A stretch of 25,650 nucleotides of DNA, from the NCBI GenBank assembly GCA_000969725.1, contig JXSR01S032768.1; one strand, written 5' to 3'. The position numbers and the translations under genes were made by a program. Origin of the DNA: Ophiothrix spiculata (Eukaryota; Echinodermata; Ophiuroidea; Amphilepidida; Ophiotrichidae). Positions 20,359 through 25,650 of the stretch are shown here, piece after piece. Below the pieces are notes generated by a model. It was not told the origin of the DNA. It worked only from the letters and a program-made list of their open reading frames with translations, and ran no database searches. The number at the start of each line of letters is the position of its first letter. The first letter of the stretch is position 1.

Positions 20359-20522
20359 ACAAATAAAGAATGTTTCTTATTCGTGTCAATGGAACAAATA
20401 TTTCATTCGGTGAAAGATCAAATGCTCCATTCAACTCGGCTTCGCCTCGTTTGAATGGAGCATTTGATCTTCCACCTCATGAAATATTTGTACCATTGCA
20501 CTCATAAACATTCATTATTTGT
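20359..20522. mobile_element. Hairpin (foldback) element, 164 bp
   Basis: ACAAATAAAGAATGTTTCTT and the following sequence through AACAAATATTTCAT and AGATCAAATGCTCCATTCAA pair with the right half. The tip is CTCGGCTTCGCCTCG. It is a near-complete palindrome with almost no loop. Confidence 0.85.
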
Positions 20523-20626
20523 AAAATATCTTTTCAAACCAGTTACTGTCTCTGTCCAAAATCTGAACTTTATTGATATCAATTGAATATCCAGGGGACT
20601 TGATATGAATGTGGTATGAAACTTAA

Positions 20627-21123
20627 GGCCTAGATATACTTTGTCATTTTTGTAGTCATTTTCATTCAGAATTTTTCTCATGGTGTTACATTTTCACCAC
20701 TATGTTAAATTTTCATTCGGAATGAAAATTTTCATTTGGATTTTTTCTCATGGTGTTAAATTTTTGTCATAGAGTAAAATGTTTCACCATTTATGAAAAT
20801 GTTTCGTGATGGTATTCAACGGGGCATAGATCGATCTCATTAGATCGAGAACAATACCATAATTACCTTGGTCTTTTCATTATAATCTGAAATCTGTCCT
20901 TGATAGGTACTGTGGATTTTATTCTGCTGAAAAGATTTTCTGATTTTTCTCCTAAGAGAAACATTTTCATTTGAAATTTTTATCACCGTCTTGATTTTTT
21001 ATCATTCTATTTGTAGTTTTAGCGGATTATCCGGATCGATAATATCGTCTAGAAATCGAGGTCAATATGCATTTAGTTCTATGGATTTTCAAGATGTTAA
21101 AAATGACAAAGTATATCTAGGCC
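20627..21123 (+). mobile_element. Full-length copy of the AGGCCT-ended MITE family (copy 2)
   Basis: GGCCTAGATATACTTTGTCA then TTTTT at the left and AAAAATGACAAAGTATATCT then AGGCC at the right are exact 25-bp inverted repeats. Counting AGGCCT as the end gives TTA on both sides. The left 300 bp match copy 1 at 415-795. There is no ORF. Confidence 0.9.
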
Positions 21124-21387
21124 TTTATACTAGCTCTCTAGTATTCTAAGAAATGAGTTTTTAAGGAGCTTTCAATTTCTGCAACATAGGATTTTTTGTA
21201 CTGGCCTCTAGACATTGGACTTGACATTGAATGTGAAACATCCACATAAGTAATACTTTTTTGTTTGTATTATGGTTGGGTGAAACAAGAATCTGATATA
21301 AAGTCTGTTTGGGTTTGAAGGATATACTTTTATGCTGTACTTGCTAAAAACTGATCAGCTATCAATGAGGACAGGGGTGGGTAAAAC

Positions 21388-21463
21388 GTATTATGGGAAT
21401 GGAAAAGGCTCACATTTCAGCCAATTTTGAACCCTTTTAAAAAGTTTCCATTCCCACAATGCA
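21388..21463. repeat. Short inverted repeat around GGGAATGGAAA
   Basis: GTATTATGGGAATGGAAAAG pairs with TTTCCATTCCCACAATGC across about 40 bp. It may be the remnant of a very short MITE. Confidence 0.5.
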
Positions 21464-22027
21464 TCAGAATCCAATAATCAATGGATCAGCAATGTAGCCT
21501 ATGGGACTACAAGGCTGTTACAGATCCAAAGGGGAAGAAGACCTATTCTGATTTAGTCAGTCGCAACACTTTCTGATGAAGGGTGGAGTGCCATATTAAA
21601 ATTATGAGGTAAACATTTCCGTGTGTTTGGCATCAAAAGTTTAAATCTATGCTATAATTATGCATTTAGATTGTTAATTTTACAGATGACTACACACTTC
21701 TCAAAAAGTTTGGACGGAGAACCATGATATAGCATGCTTGAAAATGGCATAATCTAATACAACTTTTATTCAAATATCTAGGAGTCGTCTGAAAATTTTC
21801 CTGCACATTAAACTATTTGCTCTAATAATTTATAAACTGTATTTTTGACAATTTGGAGAATTAAACACTATACTTCAAATTCTGAAAGTTTGAGAAATTC
21901 CTTTTGAGATATTTTTTAGGGTGGTATCACATGCACTTGCCTTGGATTTCCAAGGCATGATTTGATATAAGTTGATGGACCTCATGCTTTGCATTCGCTT
22001 GCGAGGTCCATCTAGATGGACTACTGC

Positions 22028-22170
22028 ATAGTATACAAATATATACTGACATTTTTCAGATCTCTGGTTAAAACTATGGGCCTGAAGTGACTAAAATAGC
22101 TAAATTTTAGTCACTGAAGGACCATAGTTTTAATCCAGAGATCTGAAAAATGTCAGTATATATTTGTTTT
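22028..22170. mobile_element. Palindromic element with ACAAATATATACTGACATTT arms
   Basis: The left arm, ACAAATATATACTGACATTT to TTCAGATCTCTGG and AAACTATGG, is matched in reverse by the right arm, with a short centre around TGACTAAAATAGCTAAATTT. A separate hairpin (GATGGACCTC with GAGGTCCATC) lies just before it at about 21974-22012. Confidence 0.85.
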
Positions 22171-22527
22171 ATATACTGTATTAATAAATTTTTAATAATG
22201 TAATTTTTACTAGCCAAATGGCCCGATTTAATATTTAAAAATGCACTAACAAAATGCTATAACCATGAATGCAAGCAATAGGTTAATGCGCGTATTGGCT
22301 TGCGTGTCTAAGTTTGTTGCGTCCGTAAGTCGTGCGTGAAAGTGACGCGGCTATACATTGCGCAGAAAACTCGTAAATAGTCTTTCAAAACCCGTAAATA
22401 GTCTTTTTAAAACCCGTAAATAGTCTTTTCAAAAGAACTATTTACAGGTTTTTCTCTAGATGGTTGAAACTATTTAAGATAATGTCATAGGGTTTCAACA
22501 TGCTTACATTTATTAATACAGTATATA
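22170..22527. mobile_element. Element bounded by TATATACTGTATTAATAAA inverted repeats
   Basis: TATATACTGTATTAATAAA (22170-22188) and TTTATTAATACAGTATATA (22509-22527) are exact inverted repeats. The interior has a CpG-rich patch (about 22285-22365) and a tandem array of about 21 bp. It abuts the palindrome ending at 22170, so the two may be parts of one nested structure. Confidence 0.75.
22366..22453 (+). repeat. Three 21-bp tandem repeats plus one inverted copy
   Basis: AAAACYCGTAAATAGTCTTT occurs three times in succession. CTATTTACAGGTTTTT then follows in inverted orientation, so the array can fold back on itself. Confidence 0.8.
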
Positions 22528-22743
22528 CAGTGATAGCAAGTTTCCTACAGTCACATCTGGAGACAGCCTTTGGTTGCAATACGTTGCTTGTATCCCACAA
22601 GAGCTTTTGGATGTAGGACTCTGAGATATGATGTTCTCTGTCAGCCCGGCTTCCTCTTTGTATTATTCATCCAGAAGGCTAATAAAACCTATAGCTTATT
22701 TTTGTAATTCCGTAACTTTCATCTCGAAAAAAAAAATCACTAA

Positions 22744-23130
22744 TTTTGACAAAAAGCTGACTAAAAAATTATAAATATTTATTGGCCTTGTGGATTTTTT
22801 CCTGGTACGATTTTAGATATTGCATTTAGGAAAATAATGATTACGACTTACTTAGTGTACATGAAAAGAAATGATGTGTTTGGGGTCAAAAGAAATTATG
22901 AGGCTATAAGCGGCTGAATGAAGCTAAATCTACCGGGTGGATTCAGTTGCATTTTGACTTAAAATGTATAACTGTTTAGTGACCTGGTAAATTTTTTATT
23001 CATCGGTCAGATTTTTGATATTATTTCTAAGAAGATAATAATGAAGACAAGCTTTGTGTACATAAAAAACAGCTTATGTTCAGAGTCAAAAAATATTAAT
23101 GCAGCCAGTTGCCTACTGGATTTGGCCGTT
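22744..23130 (+). repeat. Diverged tandem duplication just inside the intron below exon A
   Basis: Two units of about 190-200 bp share TTTTGAC, GGATTTTTT-like stretches, TTTTAGATATTGCATTTAGG against TTTTTGATATTATTTCTAAG, AAAATAATGA, GTGTACATRAAAA and GTCAAAA, in order. The second ends about 20 bp below the exon A donor. Confidence 0.7.
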
Positions 23131-23151
23131 CTCCTGGACGGAATAACTTAC

Positions 23152-23364
23152 CTATCGAGCAATTCCCTGTGTATTCTCTCTCTTGATCTGCGAGCATAAG
23201 CAGCTTTGTTGGCTTTCAGTAATGATATCTGACTAGCTTGTTGTACCGCCCTCTGTTGAGAATGCGTACCCTTCATCACGAGATGATGTTTCCATTCTGC
23301 CAATTCATTGTCTAGCTCTTGTTTACTTTGTTGAGTTCTAATTTGTTTGATGAACTCTTTCTCT
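23152..23364 (-). CDS. Internal coding exon A of an unrecognised coiled-coil-like protein gene
   Basis: This is a 213-bp exon on the minus strand. It has a good acceptor (TTTTCAG just above 23364) and a consensus donor (AG followed by GTAAGT, intron starting at 23151). The open frame leaves one base of a split codon at the start and two at the end, so the exon is phase 2-2. It encodes 70 whole codons beginning EKEFIKQIRTQQ, with QASQISLLKANKAAY in the middle and ending RRSRERIHRELLD. The composition is rich in K, R, E and Q with few hydrophobic residues, as in long helices or coiled coils, and one W lies near residue 24. No signal peptide or membrane segment is present. It joins in frame to exon B at 19019-18849, and the split codon becomes Arg. 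I do not recognise the family. A cytoskeletal or ciliary coiled-coil protein is a guess from composition only. Other AG acceptors a few bases downstream cannot be excluded. Confidence 0.75.
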
Positions 23365-23979
23365 CTGAAAATTTATACAAATTCAATGATTTTAAGATGG
23401 ATCAAGGACAGGGGAAAAGATCTACGTAATCAAAATGTAGGATTTTACGAAAGTTTACAAGAGACTTACAGATAGAGAAAACTTAGGTTCAGTTTTCATT
23501 TTTATTTAGAAATTATAACAATTATGCGATGGCAGTATTTACATATATCTACAACACACAAGGTGCAGTTAAATCGCTGGCCACATCACATGTCGGAGCA
23601 TGTGACAGTTTGATTTAAAGGTAGGTATTCCGATCTAGTGTAAAATTCAACATATACTTTTTTCCTTATTTAAATGAAGGGTTATCACTTCCGTAAAGTA
23701 ATTGTAAAGTTTCATTCCTATACCTTGAGCCAAATTAATGTTACAGGCAAAAATTTGCATTAGAGTGACCCATAGAAACCTATTGGATATTCATTTTTGT
23801 TTTATTTGGGTAATTCAGCACTTTTTTGACCATATCTCTTCAACAAAACATAATATGCACGTGAAAATTTACAGGGATTATGAGAAAAATATATACTCTC
23901 TCATGTGGTATCAAAATCTCCAATTTGGTTTTGTGAGTGAAAGTGATCGGAACAGACACCTTTAATTTACATTACTTTG
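23365..23979. other. No recognised feature upstream of exon A
   Basis: This is presumably intron of the minus-strand gene. I tested GTAAGT-like donors near 23467 and 24506 as upstream exons. They do not give a phase-compatible open frame. Confidence 0.45.
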
Positions 23980-24100
23980 GCCCGTATTCACAAAAGGGGA
24001 ATAACTTTTATTCCAGGAATAACTTTAAAGATAGTCCACTGATGACGTCATTTGGTATTCACAAAAGAAGAATAAAGTTATTCCAGGAATAACTCTGCCA
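23980..24100. mobile_element. GTATTC-ended element with two direct terminus copies
   Basis: GGCCCGTATTCACAAAAGGG then GAATAA, TTATTCCAGGAATAACT starts at 23979. A second direct copy, GTATTCACAAAAGAAGAATA with TTATTCCAGGAATAACT, starts at 24055. Between them lies a CRE-like TGACGTCA (24043-24050). I found no opposite end. The family may be related to the MITE at 17946. Confidence 0.6.
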
Positions 24101-24200
24101 AAATCTGGCTTAATTTATTCCTCCTCGAGAGGTGGTTTAAACTGTGGACTAAATATTTAATCCACGGAATAAGTGTACGATGATCAGTAATGTCCGCCAT
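24078..24200 (-). other. Short minus-strand frame with strong start context, unproven
   Basis: GAAAATGGCGGACATT gives a good start context and a YY1-like CGCCATTTT. The 40-codon frame MADITDHRTLIPWIKYLVHS ends in LSQILAELFLE, with its last third inside the GTATTC element. It could be a transposon ORF remnant or chance. Confidence 0.25.
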
Positions 24201-24329
24201 TTTCTCTTTCGCTGAAACAACAATTTTGAGTAAAAAAGTAACATTTCCGAAGTGAGGTGAAGTCTCACTTGTGGGCAAGTTGTAAAGTGACGAATTGAGA
24301 TGGGTATGAATCATTCGGAGCGATCGCAC

Positions 24330-24480
24330 AGCATTTCAGGACGGCAAACCTTCTCGACGAACCGGAGATCCAGCTCCTTTGTACGAACTAACAAGTAACA
24401 TTATGCTGAAACTTGGACTTGTATTTGGAATGTGGAGGAGACATATTGCTTTTATGTCACTTTTAGTAAGTACTGTTAGA
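24330..24480 (+). pseudogene. Possible decayed transposase N-terminal fragment
   Basis: Adjacent frames give ANLLDEPEIQLL and then LYELTSNIMLKLGLVFGMWR. A one-base shift is needed to join them. The style (acidic LLDE-EIQLLY start) recalls N-termini of some PIF/Harbinger transposases, from memory only. The frame ends at a GTAAGT-like site (24472). The CpG content is higher than around it. A first exon of a plus-strand gene is an alternative. Confidence 0.2.
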
Positions 24481-24739
24481 TTTTAGAAGGTTTGAACTAC
24501 AAGTTGTAAACTTACTACAATGGTAATGTCATTGCATTACTTGGCCCTAGATAGGGCTAGGCTGGCCTATGGAAAATCGTTTTATTTACCACGTTGAAGA
24601 ATACGATTCTTCCTGCATTAGCAGGGAGTGATTTGTTTGTTTGTTTTAAATGATCAAGTACCTCACCCAGCACGTCATTCTTTTCTGCATGCTGGGCCGG
24701 CCTAGGGGCCTAGCCTAGCCAGGCTTATAATGCAAGCTC

Positions 24740-25014
24740 GGACATCTTCACCTTGTTTAGGCTTTCGCCATGTCCAAGGAAACCCCACTTGGTACTTGGT
24801 ACCAAGTTAGCTTAAAGAAGTTTATTATTAAGAGGGCTCCAAGATGTTTTTTAAATTCAGTTTTGAAAGCAGGAGGAAGACCGGAGTACCCTGAGAAAAA
24901 CCTGCGGAAGCTAGCATGGACTGAAAACTAAATGCAAATACAGCGCTGGGCACGGGACTCGAGCCCAGGACCTTATTGGTGCAAGTCGAGGGAACTACCG
25001 CTGCGCCAACCCGC
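24740..25014 (-). mobile_element. tRNA-derived SINE, minus-strand copy
   Basis: On the minus strand the A box is TTGGCGCAGCGGTA (25009-24996) and the B box is GGCTCGAGTCC (24965-24955). TTTTCAGTCCATGC, CCGCAGGTTTTTCTC and CTCCGGTCTTCCTCCTGC follow. The 3' end is GGGGTTTCCTTGG, then GCGAAAGCCTAAACAAGGTG. It is the same family as 15576-15843 and explains the plus-strand frame at 24932-25123. Confidence 0.85.
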
Positions 25015-25470
25015 TCGTTTACATTTGGGATCTTTGTCTGATAGGCAGTCTATTATGTGTGGTCACGGTGAAATCAGTTGCCAACTCCCCATTGGAGAAA
25101 ATGACGGCTCTCGGAAATTTTGATTGATTGTAGCAATTTTTAAAGATATTTCGATTCCAAAATCATGTGAGATGTGTGGAATTCAAACCACAACAAGACA
25201 ATAAACACCTCATCATTTCACAGATTTCCTTCTCTCTAAAAAAGAAAGAAAATGAAGGAATGCTCTAATAAAGTATTGATTTATTTTTTCAACACGCACA
25301 AAATTCAAAGCAAGTTATTTTTAGACCACTGTGCTGCGTATGACGTAGGTCGGCTTTCAGCTATTTGATAGTTATTTTTTTTCCAATTCCAATTTCTTGA
25401 AATCATGACTTTAAACTTTATAGCATATGTTCACCGTGATTCTCTCAGGCCTATAATAGATGTTTCAACA
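25015..25470. other. No recognised feature
   Basis: AT-rich DNA with no exon, SINE or inverted-repeat boundary that I can support. Confidence 0.5.
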
Positions 25471-25489
25471 ACTCATTGTATCTCCTTAT

Positions 25490-25640
25490 ACAGACGCGTA
25501 CCGTTGTTGATTTGTGATGAATCCACAGTTGATATTCAAATAAGCGCGTCACGCACGGCACAGCGTACACGGGGGTGCGTTTACGCAGTGCACATAAATC
25601 GGCGCACTGTTCATCGCGCGTCGGGAACTTGAGTACGTGC
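25490..25640. promoter_or_regulatory. CpG-rich right edge of the window
   Basis: CG dinucleotides are dense here (for example AAGCGCGTCACGCACGG and CATCGCGCGTCGGG), unlike the rest of the window. It could be a promoter region, possibly of the minus-strand gene whose exons lie to the left, or the core of another mobile element cut by the window end. Overlapping frames on both strands look fortuitous. Confidence 0.2.
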
Positions 25641-25650
25641 AAGGACTGGC

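Larger units (their letters stand above)
19020..23151 (-). other. Intron between exons A and B, 4.1 kb, repeat-filled
   Basis: The two flanking exons are compatible in phase (2 to 2), so this stretch reads as one intron, though a small unseen exon within it cannot be excluded. It holds a SINE (about 19103-19465), a CpG-rich patch (20077-20290), a hairpin (20359-20522), a full MITE (20627-21123), nested palindromes (22028-22527) and a diverged tandem duplication (22744-23130). The remaining sequence, 21125-22020, is AT-rich with only small hairpins. Confidence 0.6.

Noticed and set aside
24541..24720. Inverted repeat of GGCCTAG-rich words as a transposon
   Set aside because: The matches between the two sides are short and low in complexity. 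No convincing ends or target duplication could be defined.

Overview
This window looks like AT-rich, intron- and repeat-dominated nuclear DNA from an animal. The evidence is tRNA-derived SINEs with internal A and B boxes, a 5'-truncated LINE with an RT fragment, many inverted-repeat (MITE or foldback) elements, and two small coding exons with consensus GT-AG splice sites. There is no bacterial-type gene packing, and almost all of the short ORFs look fortuitous. The repeat style suggests a marine invertebrate, perhaps an invertebrate deuterostome such as an echinoderm or hemichordate. That placement is inference and is not proven by the sequence.

The only host protein-coding sequence I can support with confidence is one minus-strand gene, represented by two exons: 23364-23152 and 19019-18849. 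Both exons are phase 2-2, both open near an EKEFIK motif, and they join in frame across a 4.1-kb intron. The product is a charged, helical, coiled-coil-like protein that I do not recognise. The gene continues beyond both exons, and I found no other exon of it with certainty.

Layout. Positions 1-800 hold a tRNA-like SINE and a truncated MITE copy. Positions 1772-2240 hold a complex inverted-repeat element. Positions 2240-2790 are unrecognised, and 2796-2971 is a small TIR element filled with a 21-bp minisatellite. Positions 3568-4735 hold a LINE 3' end. Positions 5219-6006 hold two copies of one SINE in opposite orientation. Positions 6209-8812 are a tandem duplication of about 1.1 kb units, the second carrying a MITE. 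Positions 9516-10231 hold a second, smaller tandem duplication. Positions 10443-15382 hold a succession of different inverted-repeat elements, ending in a 680-bp palindrome. Position 15576 onward holds a SINE, then a Tc1/mariner-type MITE, a hAT-like MITE and two others. The gene region from 18849 to 23364 has its long intron filled by a SINE, a perfect-looking hairpin, a full-length copy of the MITE seen at 415, nested palindromes and a diverged tandem duplication. Positions 23980-25650 hold a GTATTC-type element with a possible transposase remnant, a minus-strand SINE and a CpG-rich right edge.

The main message of the window is mobile-element structure. At least a dozen structurally distinct short inverted-repeat elements sit side by side. 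One ends 18 bp from a splice donor of the coding gene, and one carries an internal tandem array. No evident multi-gene system is encoded here.
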